From NCBI RefSeq assembly GCF_016862195.1, contig NZ_BOMM01000054.1:24408-88407 (forward strand): a DNA stretch of 64,000 nt, given 5' to 3'. Origin of the DNA: Paractinoplanes ferrugineus. Lineage in GTDB: Bacteria > Actinomycetota > Actinomycetes > Mycobacteriales > Micromonosporaceae. The position numbers and the translations under genes are program-made. A model generated the notes under the pieces. It had not been told where the DNA came from and searched no databases. It worked only from the letters and a program-made list of their open reading frames with translations. Positions 35,182 through 44,562 of the stretch are shown piece by piece; within the stretch, counting starts at the first letter, position 1; each line of letters opens with the position of its first letter.

Positions 35182-36583
35182 GGCGGAGTTCCTCGAGCGC
35201 TACCCGGCCTACCGCCACACCGGGCGGCTCGACGAGCTGCGCGCCCGCGAGTACGCCCACCTCGACCGCCACGGCGAGGTCTACCTGGATTACACCGGCG
35301 CCGGGGTGTACGCGAAAGCCCAGCTCCGGGCCCATCAGGAGCGCCTGGAGTCGCGGGCGTTCGGCAACCCGCACTCGGCCAACCCGTCGTCGGCGGCCTC
35401 GACCGAGCTGGTCGACTCGGCCCGGCAGGCGGTCCTGCGGTTCCTCAACGCCGACCCCGACGAGTACGCGGTGATCTTCACGGCCAACGCGTCGGGCGCG
35501 TGCCGGCTGGTCGGCGAGGCCTACCCGTTCCGCCGGGGTCGCGAGCTGGTGATGACGTACGACAATCACAACTCGGTGAACGGCATCCGCGAGTTCGCCC
35601 GGCGCGGGGGCAGCCGGCGCCGCTACCTCCCGCTGACCCTGCCCGACCTGCGGATCACCGAGGACGCCGTCGACCGTGGCCTGCGCCGGTCGGGACTGTT
35701 CGCGTTCCCGGCCCAGAGCAACTTCACCGGCGTCCAGCATCCGCTCGACTGGGTCGGCAGAGCCCGGGACGCCGGTTACGACGTACTCCTCGATGTGGCC
35801 GCCTTCCTCCCCGCCAACCCGCTCGACCTGCGGTCCGTCAAACCCGACTTCGTCCCGATCAGCTGGTACAAGGTCCTCGGCTACCCCACCGGCGTCGGCA
35901 GCCTGGTCGCCCGCAAGGACGCCCTGCGCAAGCTGCGGCGGCCGTGGTTCGCCGGCGGCACGATCGCCGCGGCCAGCGTCGGCACCGAATGGCACCGGCT
36001 CGCCCCCGACGAGACCGCGTTCGAGGACGGCACCCTCAACTTCCTGCACATCCCGGACGTCGAGTTCGGCCTGTCCTGGCTGACCGGCATCGGCCCGGCC
36101 CTGATCCGGGCTCGGGTACGCGCGCTGACCGGCTGGTTGCTGGACCGCCTGGCCGCCCTCCGGCACAGCAACGGCCGCCCGATGTGCCACGTCTACGGCC
36201 CCCGGGATCTTCGAGACCGCGGCGGTACGGTCGCCTTCAACCTGCTCGACCCGGACGGCCGCCTCGTCGACGAACGCCTGGTCGCCACCGAAGCGGCCGC
36301 CGCCGGCCTGTCCCTGCGCACCGGTTGCTTCTGCAATCCCGGCGCGGGCGAGGGCGCCTTCGACATCGGCCGCCCCCAGCTACGCGGCTCCACCCGCTGG
36401 GGCCTCCGCACGATCGACGCATACCTCGACGCCATCGGCCTGCCCACCGGCGGCGCGATCCGCGTCTCCTTCGGTGTCGTCTCCACCTTCAGCGACGTCG
36501 AACGCCTGCTCGACTTCCTGGCCACCACCTACCGCGACCGCGCCCCGGAGACGACCGCCCTCTCCCCCCGACTGCGCTGCTGA
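35174..36583 (+). CDS. Class V aminotransferase / molybdenum cofactor sulfurase-like PLP enzyme
   Basis: A 469-residue fold-type I PLP enzyme. The cofactor lysine is in ISWYKVLGYPTGVGSLVARK (about residue 236), preceded by YDVLLDVAAFLP (Asp for the pyridine N). Unusual for general class V enzymes, it has VYLDYTGAGVYAKAQ, SANPSSAAST and a Cys pair in RTGCFCNPGAGEGAF, all typical of Moco sulfurase (HMCS/ABA3 N-domain) proteins that take sulfur from cysteine. The MOSC domain that normally follows is absent. GTG start, overlapping the ABC gene by 8 bp, so it is translationally coupled. The biological role in this operon is unclear. Confidence 0.8.
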   Translation: MAEAEFLERYPAYRHTGRLDELRAREYAHLDRHGEVYLDYTGAGVYAKAQLRAHQERLESRAFGNPHSANPSSAASTELVDSARQAVLRFLNADPDEYAVIFTANASGACRLVGEAYPFRRGRELVMTYDNHNSVNGIREFARRGGSRRRYLPLTLPDLRITEDAVDRGLRRSGLFAFPAQSNFTGVQHPLDWVGRARDAGYDVLLDVAAFLPANPLDLRSVKPDFVPISWYKVLGYPTGVGSLVARKDALRKLRRPWFAGGTIAAASVGTEWHRLAPDETAFEDGTLNFLHIPDVEFGLSWLTGIGPALIRARVRALTGWLLDRLAALRHSNGRPMCHVYGPRDLRDRGGTVAFNLLDPDGRLVDERLVATEAAAAGLSLRTGCFCNPGAGEGAFDIGRPQLRGSTRWGLRTIDAYLDAIGLPTGGAIRVSFGVVSTFSDVERLLDFLATTYRDRAPETTALSPRLRC

Positions 36584-37278
36584 CAGCAGACAACCCGCGC
36601 CGCTCCTTCCCGCCCCCGAACGCCGCATCCGACATCAAGCCGCTCGGCCGCCTTCTGGCCGGCACTCAGCGCCGCACAATCAGCGCAACTTCCCTGAAAA
36701 GGGGCCTCCGAAGCACTCCGACGCCGGAGGAAGAAGGAGCCCGAAGGGTGCCGGACCCGCCTCCCTCGCGACGACGGGCCGCGATTACGGTCCGCCTCCC
36801 ACCAAGCGGACCTCACCTCCAAGAGGTGGACTGCCGTCCCGCATGCCGACCGCTCCCCCACCCAAGCGCCGAGCCATCCCGAGCCAAGTCGCGACTTTGC
36901 CCGAAATAACCGCATTGTCCACATGCTCCAGCCACTCGACTGCCTTCTCGCCGCCGCCCGAAGGCCGGCACCAGCGCACCTTCCTCGAAGAAGGGGCCTC
37001 CAGGGGCACCGACACCGGACCCCGCGCAACGAGGAGTCGATCGACCATGGACGCCAAGGCCGGAGCTCAGCAGAAAGCCGAGCGTCCATGAGGTGGACCG
37101 GCGTTCCCACATCGTGCCCGCACCGCGCACAGCCGCACCACGCACAGCCGCACCGCGGCACCGCGCACAGCCGCGGGCCGGGCGGCGGGCGCGGGGCGGG
37201 CCGGCGGGGCGGCGGAGGGCAGGGGCGGCGGGCCGGCGGGGCGGCGGGCCGGCGGGCGCGGGGGCGGGGCTGTGCGCG
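36584..37278. other. 695-bp gap with diverged duplications, no gene seen
   Basis: All frames here are Pro/Arg-rich, overlapping and without recognisable domains. Two diverged copies of a roughly 70-100 bp segment are visible: about 36645-36728 and 36945-37019, sharing GGCCGGCAC, then CAGCGC, then AAGGGGCCTCC and CCGACxCCGGA. A second pair is AAGAGGTGGACTGCCGTCCC (36821-36840) and ATGAGGTGGACCGGCGTTCC (37089-37108). From 37150 to 37270 the DNA is almost pure G/C with GGCGGGC words. It may be the remnant of a degraded gene or element. Confidence 0.45.
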
Positions 37279-39006
37279 CTACGAAGGTGGGGGTGAGTGG
37301 GCGGCCAGGAAGGCCTTGGCCATGGCGGAGGCCAGGTCGGCCGGGTCCTTGGCGGCGATCGCTTTGCCGCCGGTGGCCTTGGCGATGTCGTTGAGGGTGG
37401 CCATGTCGGCGTCGGGGCCGAAGCCGACGCCGATGACGGGGACGGCGCGGTTGGGGTCGCTTTCCTTGGCGAGGCGGGTGAGGAAAGTCTTCTTCGGCAT
37501 CGCGTACTTCGATTCGGCGTCGGCGCCGTCGCTGAGCAGGATGATCATGGTGATGGTCTGGGGCCGGACGCGCGGTCTCATGGTGGCGCGGGCGTCCAGG
37601 ACGGTCTGGAAGAGGGGGGTGCCGGCCTGGTCGGGGGCGGTGTAGCCGGTGATGGCGCGGGCCAGCGCGTCGCGCCGGGTGGCGGCGCCCAGGGTGCCGG
37701 TGATCGGCCCGAACGGCACGACCTCGGCGTGCGGCGGGCTCGCCGGGGTGGGCGTGTTGAACGTCCACATGCCGATGCTGGTCTCGTCGCCGAACAGTTG
37801 GGCGGCGGCCAGCCCGGACCGGCGCAGCAGCCCGGCCTTGGTGGTCGCCTTGCCGGTCTTGTCGGTGGCCGGCTTGTTCATCGAGCCGGACGAGTCGATC
37901 AGCAGCAGCACCTGGAACGCGAACGCGCGGTACTGCGCCCACTGCAGCGCCGGGTCGAGCAGCTTCTCCGAGGCGGGCGGCACCTCGAGCGCCTGGGGCA
38001 TCGAGTAGCTCCGGAAGCCGGCGTCGGTGACGGCCGGCATGGTGATCGCCGCGCGCAGCCGCTCGGCCAGGTCCGGGTGCTTCGTGGAGGTCGACACCGC
38101 GAACGGGTAGTCGGCCTCGATCAGCCCGTCGGACGGGTAGGAGCCCTTGAGCGGAACCGCGTTGCCGCCCCGCTGGTACATGGTGAGCTGCTGTTCGGTG
38201 ATCGGGAAGACGCCGACGTCCTCGGCCACGGCGCCGGCGTCGGTCTGCCCGGCGACCCGGCGCAGCAGCTCGGCCGGGTCGGCCGAGGCGTCCTTGAGCC
38301 GGCTGCGCAGGGTCAGCGCGCGCAGCTGGGCGATGCCGGAGTCGGGCGTGCTGCGCGCCATGGCCGACTGGACGGCGTAGACGGCGAGCATGCCGACGCT
38401 GGAGTGCAGCGGGTCGGGCATGGTGACGGCCGGGATCTCGTGGCCCGCGACCCCGGTCATCAGCCGCAGCCAGGTGGTCCGGTCACCGTTGGCGTATTTC
38501 GAGGCCACCGCCGCCGGCGCGGCCAGGACGACGGGGCTGCGGGCGATCGGCGGACCGTCCACCCGGTACGCGTTGACGCTGCCGACGAGAGCGATCCGCA
38601 ACCACACACTGCTGGACGGGATCCACACGTCGGGCTGCTGGGGCGAGCTCGCCGTGACGGCCGGTTCCTGCGCGGTCACCGAGATCGGCCCGCAGCCGCC
38701 GCCGGGGCTCAGGCCCCGGGCCGCCTCCCGCACGACCGGCGCGATCTCCGGGGCGGCGACGACGCGCAGCAGCGTCTCGGAGCACGGCTCGGTGACGGCG
38801 GCCTCGGTGGCGGTGGTGGGGCCGGTGGAGTTCTGCGCGAACAGCCACCAGGTGGTGCCGGCGCCCACCACGAGCGCGAGCACGACGGCGGCGGCGAGCA
38901 GCACCCGGGTCGCGAAACTGGCGGGCGGCCCGATGTCCTCGTGGTCATGGCCGGGAGCGACCGAAAGATCATGGTGCGGCGAATCACGCCACAGTGGATC
39001 GGACAT
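37279..39006 (-). CDS. Membrane protein with solute-binding-like and VWA domains
   Basis: A 575-residue protein; ATG at 39006 is preceded by GGGAGG at 7 nt. A short cytoplasmic N-terminus leads to one helix (FATRVLLAAAVVLALVVGAGTTWWLF). The outer part has a periplasmic-binding-protein-like domain (ETLLRVVAAPEIAPVVREAA, QQPDVWIPSSSVWLRIA) followed by a von Willebrand A domain with a complete MIDAS DSSGS in FQVLLLIDSSGSMNKP, plus TGTPLFQTVLDA and ILLSDGAD. Such extracellular SBP-VWA fusions are common in actinobacteria and of unknown function; adhesion or metal-dependent protein binding is plausible. Divergent from the TIR/NACHT gene across 408 bp. Confidence 0.87.
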   Translation of the reverse strand: MSDPLWRDSPHHDLSVAPGHDHEDIGPPASFATRVLLAAAVVLALVVGAGTTWWLFAQNSTGPTTATEAAVTEPCSETLLRVVAAPEIAPVVREAARGLSPGGGCGPISVTAQEPAVTASSPQQPDVWIPSSSVWLRIALVGSVNAYRVDGPPIARSPVVLAAPAAVASKYANGDRTTWLRLMTGVAGHEIPAVTMPDPLHSSVGMLAVYAVQSAMARSTPDSGIAQLRALTLRSRLKDASADPAELLRRVAGQTDAGAVAEDVGVFPITEQQLTMYQRGGNAVPLKGSYPSDGLIEADYPFAVSTSTKHPDLAERLRAAITMPAVTDAGFRSYSMPQALEVPPASEKLLDPALQWAQYRAFAFQVLLLIDSSGSMNKPATDKTGKATTKAGLLRRSGLAAAQLFGDETSIGMWTFNTPTPASPPHAEVVPFGPITGTLGAATRRDALARAITGYTAPDQAGTPLFQTVLDARATMRPRVRPQTITMIILLSDGADAESKYAMPKKTFLTRLAKESDPNRAVPVIGVGFGPDADMATLNDIAKATGGKAIAAKDPADLASAMAKAFLAAHSPPPS

Positions 39007-39414
39007 GACACCGCCTCCCAAGATCGGTTATGTGGGGTCGATTTCCGAACGCGGGCCGAATAGTAGCGGCGAACGCACTCCTGGCAACAGGGAAACTCGA
39101 AGATGGCCGTTCGCACCAGACGAACCGCCAGGTCAGCGCGCCGCATCGCGCGATTCGGCTCTCCCGGCGACCGGAATCGGCCATTCCCTGGAGCATTTAT
39201 CGATCACTACGTCGGGTGACTATTGACGACGACTACGCACCGTCGCGAAAGGACACGGAGCAGCGGTGCCCATTCGAGAATCCCGTGGCCGGTGTCGTCA
39301 AGATCGGAATATCGCGAACGCGCTCGGTAGCCTTTTGTCGCCGGCCCCGCGACGCATCGTCAGCGCGGGACGGCGGAAGGCAGACATAGCCGGTTGTCGG
39401 TATCGTGCCGAGTC
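39007..39414. promoter_or_regulatory. Divergent intergenic region, VWA gene and NACHT gene
   Basis: No gene is seen in these 408 bp, which are less G+C-rich than the flanks. On the right, TATCGT at 39401-39406 lies 8 nt before the NACHT GTG, a spacing that suits a leaderless transcript; a -35 is not obvious. Short A/T-containing stretches (39055-39110, 39180-39240) may hold promoter elements for the VWA gene. Confidence 0.4.
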
Positions 39415-42400
39415 GTGACCCGCCCCGTTCTGATCGCCCACGCGCCCGGCGACGAGGGGTGGGCCGAGCGGCTGGCCGTCCCGATCGTCGCGGCCGGCTA
39501 CCGCGTGGTGCACGGCGGCACGATCCTGGTCGGCGAGAACGTCATCACCGAGGCCAACCGGGTGCTCGCGGCCGGCGCCCCGGTGGTCCTGTGCGGCACG
39601 ATCCAGGCGATGGGCACCGGCTGGGCGTACGGGATGATCAACGCCGCCCGGGCGCTGAACCCGGAGGTCCGCGTCTACGGCGTGGCCGTCGAGCGGGGCG
39701 CCTATCTCGTACCGCTCACCCTCGACGGTGCGGTCGCCGAGTTCTGGCGGGACCCGCAGGCCGCCCTCGCCGCGGTGGTGACCGCCCTGCGCAGCCACTA
39801 TCCGCCGCCCGCGGCCCCGGTCGCGGCACTGGCGTCGGGGCGCAGCGCCGCCGCCGAGCGCCGCTTCCGCGACCTGCTGCTGGACAGCTGCGACATCATC
39901 GACCTGGACAACCTGCCGGCCGACCGGCGCCTCGCGACCCAGGAACTGATGCTGCGCAACCTGTTCCTGCCTCTGGCCGTACGGGTGGAGAGCGGCGCCG
40001 ACCCGGAGCGGGTGCTGGAGGCGATCGAGCATCGGCGGGTCACCGGCGGACGACCGGCTCCGGGCGACGCCGAACAACGCGAGCCACCCGGCTCGCGGCT
40101 GGCGTCGAACCGCCGGCTGGTCGTGCTCGGCGACCCCGGTTCGGGCAAGACCACGCTGCTGCGCTGGATGGCCACCGCGTACCTGCTGCGGCTGCGGGGC
40201 GATCCCTACTGGCCCGAGCTTCCCGGGGTCGGCACGCTGCCCGACGCGGACTGGCTGCCGGTCCTCGTCCGCTGCCGGGACCTGGGGCCGGAGCAGGTCG
40301 ACGGGACGCTCGACGACGTACTCCGGCATGTGCTGCGCCGGGCCGAGCTGACCCCGGCCGAGATCGAGGCGATGCACGCCGAGCTCGCCGAACGGCTCGA
40401 CGCCGGCACCGTCCTGCTGCTCGTCGACGGCCTCGACGAGATCGGTGATCCGCGGGCCCGCGCCCGCTTCGCCGACCTGCTGGAACGGGTCAGCCGGGCC
40501 CGGCCGCCGGTGCCGATCGTGGTGACCAGCCGGATCGTCGGTTACCGCGAGATGGGCCGGCGCGTCGGCCGCGGCTTCGAGCACGTCACCATCGCCGATC
40601 TGGACGCCCCGGCCAAGGACGACTTCCTGCGCCGCTGGTGCGAGGTCACCGAGCCGGCCGAGCGGTGGCGCGCCGCCGCCGACGAGCTGATCAACGACAT
40701 CCACCGCACCGACCGGATCGAGCGGCTCACCGGCAACCCGCTGCTGCTCACCACCCTCGCCCTGGTCAAGCGCAGCATCGGCAGGCTGCCCGACCACCGT
40801 GCCGACCTCTACGCCCAGGCCGTGCAGGTGCTGCTGACCTGGCGGCCCGAGGTGGACGAGCCGATCTTCCCGCGGGAGACCGAGCCGCAACTTCAATACC
40901 TCGCCTACGCGATGTCCGACCGGGGCGTGCAGCAGCTCACCGAGGACGAGGTGCTCGAACTGCTCGACCGGATGCGCGCCGAATATCCGCAGCTGCGCGC
41001 GATCCACCAGCACGACCCGGCCGAGTTCCTGCGGCTGCTGGAACAGCGCACCGGCATCCTGGTGCAGACCGGGCACGTCCGCTCGGCCGGCCGGCTGGTG
41101 CCGCTGTTCGAGTTCCGGCACCTGACCTTCCAGGAATACCTGACCGCGCAGGCCCTGGTGCAGGCCCACTTCCCGGGCCGCGCCGCGGAGGATCTGGCCG
41201 CCCGGATCGGCCGGCTGACGCCCCGGGTGAACACCGGCGACGACGCCGCCGACAGCTGGCAGGAAGCGATCCGGCTGTGCGTGACGATGTGCCACGGCGA
41301 CGACGTCGACCGGGTGCTCGAGGCGGTGCTCGAACGGCACCCGACGCTTGCCGCGCGCTGCCTGCTCGACGAACCGGACGCGGGTGCCACCGTGGTCGCC
41401 GACATCCTCGGCACGCTGGCCGCGGCCCTGCCCGAGGACGGCGCCTCGGCCGCCGCCGCCTACCGGCTCGCCTCCACCGCGTGGGCCGGCGACCTGATCG
41501 GGCATCTGCTGCACGAGCTGCGGTCACGCGGCCCGCGGGCGGTGTCGACGCTGGGCCGGTTCATCGGCGACGTCCTCGTGCAGCGGCACGCCGACCGCCG
41601 CGAGGAGCCGACCGCCGAGTCGTTCCTCGCCGACCTGGCCGCCGACGACGACCGGGCGGTGACCGCGGCGCTCGCGTTCGAGGCGGCCGAGCTGCCCACC
41701 GAGGGGCCCGGCAGCGCGCCCGTCCGGGCCCTGCTCGACCTGCTGGAGCGGCCCGACCCGCTGGCCGCCGCGGTGGCCGCGTGGACGCTGCTGCGCATCC
41801 AGCAGTCGGCCGACGACGGCTGGTGGCGCGACGCCGACGTCGACCGCATGATCGCCGCCGCCCCGGCCGGCGACACCACCACCCGGCTGTCGCTGATCGA
41901 GGTGGTCGGGCCGCGCCGGTGGCCGGCGGCGGTCGCCGCACTCGCCGGGGCGGCCGCCGACCCCGACCCGGTCGACCAGGTCAAGGCGCTGCTGCTGCTC
42001 GGCCGCTCGGGCCAGGAGGCGGCGGCCGGGCTGCTGGCCCGCGCCCTGCGCAGCGACGTCCCGTCGGTGCGGGTGGCGGGCGCCGCCGGTCTCGGCGAGC
42101 TGCGCTCCTCCAGCGCCGCGACGGAACTGCTGACCCGGTTGTCCGACCGGGACGCCGAGGTGCGCGCGGCGGCCGCCGAGGCGCTCGGCGAACTCGGTGA
42201 GAGCAGCGCGACCGAGCTGCTGATCGCGGCCATGACCGACCCGGAGAACTGGGTGCGCTACCGGGTCGCCCGGGCCCTCGGCAAGATCGGTGACACCGCC
42301 GCGGTCGGCCCGCTGCTGGCCGCGCTGGGCCTGCGCCCCGAGGGGGAGCTGCGCTGGTACCTGATCGACGCGCTGGCCGAGCTGGGTGACGGCCGGCCGG

Positions 42401-44562
42401 TCCCGGAACTGATGGCGGCGGTGGAGGCGATGGGCGACAGCGCGTTCTGGCCGCTGTTCGCGCTCGGCACCCTGGGCGACCGCCGGGCCCGGGACGTGGT
42501 GCGCCGGCACCTGGCCGGTGAGCGGCCGGCGCCGTGGGCCGTGCGGGTGCTCGGCGAGCTGACCGGTGCCGACCCGGCCGACCGGGCCGCCATCGAGGCC
42601 GCCGCCGGGTCGGCCAACCCCGACCTGCGCGAGAAGGCGGCCGACGCGCTGCAGGCGACCGGCGACGACGCCGCCCTCGACCGGCTGCTCGCGCTGGCCA
42701 CCGACCCGGCCGAGGAGGTACGCGCGCAGACCGCCCGGGTGCTCGACGTCTTCGAGACCGGCCGGACCGCGGACGCCCTGGTCGCGCTGGCCGCCGACGA
42801 CAGCGGCAAGGTGCGCGCCCGCGCCGTCGCCGCGCTGGGTCACCTGCGGCTGGACAGCGGCTTCGACGCGATCGCGGGGGCGGTCACCGACCCCGACCCG
42901 CAGGTACGCCGGGCGGCCGTGGCCGCGCTCGGCCACCTCGCCGACGACCGGGCGCGGGACCTGCTGCTGGCCGCCGCCCGCGACGAGACCGCCGCGATGC
43001 GGGCCGAGGCCGCGACCGCCCTCGACGAGGCCCGCGGTCGGCCGGTGCGGCCCGCCCTGCTGCGCCTGGCCGCCGACCGTGACCCGGACGTACGCTCCCG
43101 GGCCCTGGAGTCGCTCGGCGCGTTCGGCGGCGCCGGGGTGCGGCCGATGCTCACCGAGGCGCTGCGCTCGCCCGACGCGGCGGTCCGGGTGCGGGCCGCG
43201 ACCGGTCTCGGGCTGCTGCTCGACGACGCCGCCGTCGACGACCTGGCGCGCCTGCTCGACGACCCGCAGCCGGCGGTCCGGCAGGCGGCCGCCGAGTCGC
43301 TCGGCGACCTCGACTCCGCGCGGGCGGCCGAGGTGCTGATCCCGCACGCCGCCGACCCGGCCCCGGGGGTCCGGCGGGAGATCGCCATCGCCCTCGACCA
43401 CGGCGGCGCCGAGGTGGCGCGGCCCACCCTGCGTACCCTCCTGAACGACTCGCACCCGCAGGTCCGCGCGGCCGCGGCCGAGGCGATGGTGGTGCTCGGC
43501 CCGGCCGAGCGCCTCGAGCTGCTGCGCCCGCTGCTCGCCCACCCGCACCCGGACGTGCGGCGCAGCACGGTCTGGGCGCTCGACGACGAGCTCGCGGTCG
43601 GCGATCTGCTGCCGCTGCTCGACGACCCGCACAAGGACGTGCAGACGGCGGCGGTGTGGACGCTCGGCCTGATCGGCGACCCGGTGGCGGTGCCCCGCCT
43701 GCGCGGCCTGCTCGCCGGCCGCGGGATCGACGGCGACCAGCGCGCCATCACCGTCGAGGCGCTGTCCCGCCTGGCCGGCCCGGACGTCCTGGCGATGCTG
43801 GACACCGCCCTGCGTGACCCGTCGCCGGCGGTCCGGTTCACCGCGATCGCCGCGCTCCGGCACGCCGGCGACGGCACGTGGGGGCCGCGCCTGCGGGCGG
43901 CGCTCACCGATCCGGAGGCCCCGGTGCGGGCCGAGGCCGCCCGGTCCCTCGCCGGCCTGGGCGACCTCGACGCCGCCGGCCCGCTGATCGACCTGCTGCG
44001 CACCGACCCCTCGCCCCGCGTGCGCGGCCACGCGGCGGGCGCCCTCTACCGCCTGGGCGCCGGCCTCGCCGACCCCGCCGGAGCCACCCGGGCGGCGCTG
44101 GCGGCGGCCTCGGGGGACCCGCGCTACTCGGTACGGCAGATCGCGGCGCTGGGGCTGGCCGCCCTCGGTGAGCGCGGGCCGCTCGACGCGCTCCGGGAAC
44201 GGGTCGCGGAGGGCAACGCGGACAGCCGGCGGGCGCTGATCGGCGTGCTCGCGGCGGCCGGGGACGAGCGGGCGCGGCGGCTGCTGCGGATCGGGCTCGC
44301 GTCGCCGTCGTGGCGGGTGCGGCAGTTGTGGACGACGGCGTTCACCAGTGCGCTGCCCGACCAGTTCGAGCGTGACCTGCTCACCGAGCACCGCAGCGGC
44401 GCCCAGTCGGATCTGGATCCGGCCCAGGTGATCGACCGGCGCCGGATCGACCGGATGGCCCGCGTCCTGAGGCGGACCCCCGATCAGATCCACGCGGCCT
44501 ACCTGCGCATCGCCGGGCGGATCCCGTTGCGGGTGAGCGGAGCGCGCACGGTCGAAGGCTAG
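39415..44562 (+). CDS. TIR-like / NACHT NTPase / HEAT-repeat protein
   Basis: A 1715-residue multidomain protein. Residues 1-125 look like a TIR-type fold: VLIAHAPGDEGWAERLAVPIVAAGYRVV, then VLAAGAPVVLCGT. The Glu expected in the W-x-x-x-E helix is missing (WAYGM, 70-74). Residues 230-580 form a NACHT NTPase: Walker A GDPGSGKTTLL at 239, Walker B TVLLLVDGLDEIGD at 332-345, sensor-like VVTSRIVGY and the winged-helix end FEFRHLTFQEYLTAQAL. From about 620 to 1690 there are some 30 PBS-lyase-type HEAT repeats (e.g. VRAAAAEALGELG). This is the layout of bacterial STAND/NLR-like proteins, several of which sense phage. GTG start, probably leaderless. No partner gene is obvious; the end overlaps a LysR gene by 4 bp. 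Confidence 0.85.
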   Translation: MTRPVLIAHAPGDEGWAERLAVPIVAAGYRVVHGGTILVGENVITEANRVLAAGAPVVLCGTIQAMGTGWAYGMINAARALNPEVRVYGVAVERGAYLVPLTLDGAVAEFWRDPQAALAAVVTALRSHYPPPAAPVAALASGRSAAAERRFRDLLLDSCDIIDLDNLPADRRLATQELMLRNLFLPLAVRVESGADPERVLEAIEHRRVTGGRPAPGDAEQREPPGSRLASNRRLVVLGDPGSGKTTLLRWMATAYLLRLRGDPYWPELPGVGTLPDADWLPVLVRCRDLGPEQVDGTLDDVLRHVLRRAELTPAEIEAMHAELAERLDAGTVLLLVDGLDEIGDPRARARFADLLERVSRARPPVPIVVTSRIVGYREMGRRVGRGFEHVTIADLDAPAKDDFLRRWCEVTEPAERWRAAADELINDIHRTDRIERLTGNPLLLTTLALVKRSIGRLPDHRADLYAQAVQVLLTWRPEVDEPIFPRETEPQLQYLAYAMSDRGVQQLTEDEVLELLDRMRAEYPQLRAIHQHDPAEFLRLLEQRTGILVQTGHVRSAGRLVPLFEFRHLTFQEYLTAQALVQAHFPGRAAEDLAARIGRLTPRVNTGDDAADSWQEAIRLCVTMCHGDDVDRVLEAVLERHPTLAARCLLDEPDAGATVVADILGTLAAALPEDGASAAAAYRLASTAWAGDLIGHLLHELRSRGPRAVSTLGRFIGDVLVQRHADRREEPTAESFLADLAADDDRAVTAALAFEAAELPTEGPGSAPVRALLDLLERPDPLAAAVAAWTLLRIQQSADDGWWRDADVDRMIAAAPAGDTTTRLSLIEVVGPRRWPAAVAALAGAAADPDPVDQVKALLLLGRSGQEAAAGLLARALRSDVPSVRVAGAAGLGELRSSSAATELLTRLSDRDAEVRAAAAEALGELGESSATELLIAAMTDPENWVRYRVARALGKIGDTAAVGPLLAALGLRPEGELRWYLIDALAELGDGRPVPELMAAVEAMGDSAFWPLFALGTLGDRRARDVVRRHLAGERPAPWAVRVLGELTGADPADRAAIEAAAGSANPDLREKAADALQATGDDAALDRLLALATDPAEEVRAQTARVLDVFETGRTADALVALAADDSGKVRARAVAALGHLRLDSGFDAIAGAVTDPDPQVRRAAVAALGHLADDRARDLLLAAARDETAAMRAEAATALDEARGRPVRPALLRLAADRDPDVRSRALESLGAFGGAGVRPMLTEALRSPDAAVRVRAATGLGLLLDDAAVDDLARLLDDPQPAVRQAAAESLGDLDSARAAEVLIPHAADPAPGVRREIAIALDHGGAEVARPTLRTLLNDSHPQVRAAAAEAMVVLGPAERLELLRPLLAHPHPDVRRSTVWALDDELAVGDLLPLLDDPHKDVQTAAVWTLGLIGDPVAVPRLRGLLAGRGIDGDQRAITVEALSRLAGPDVLAMLDTALRDPSPAVRFTAIAALRHAGDGTWGPRLRAALTDPEAPVRAEAARSLAGLGDLDAAGPLIDLLRTDPSPRVRGHAAGALYRLGAGLADPAGATRAALAAASGDPRYSVRQIAALGLAALGERGPLDALRERVAEGNADSRRALIGVLAAAGDERARRLLRIGLASPSWRVRQLWTTAFTSALPDQFERDLLTEHRSGAQSDLDPAQVIDRRRIDRMARVLRRTPDQIHAAYLRIAGRIPLRVSGARTVEG

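Noticed and set aside
36529..37161. Minus-strand frame of 210 codons in the gap after the aminotransferase
   Set aside because: Overlaps the end of the aminotransferase gene, has biased Arg/Ser composition and no domain.
41524..44493. 989-codon minus-strand frame opposite the HEAT repeats
   Set aside because: Repetitive mirror of the HEAT coding sequence; the plus strand holds the Walker motifs and regular HEAT periodicity.
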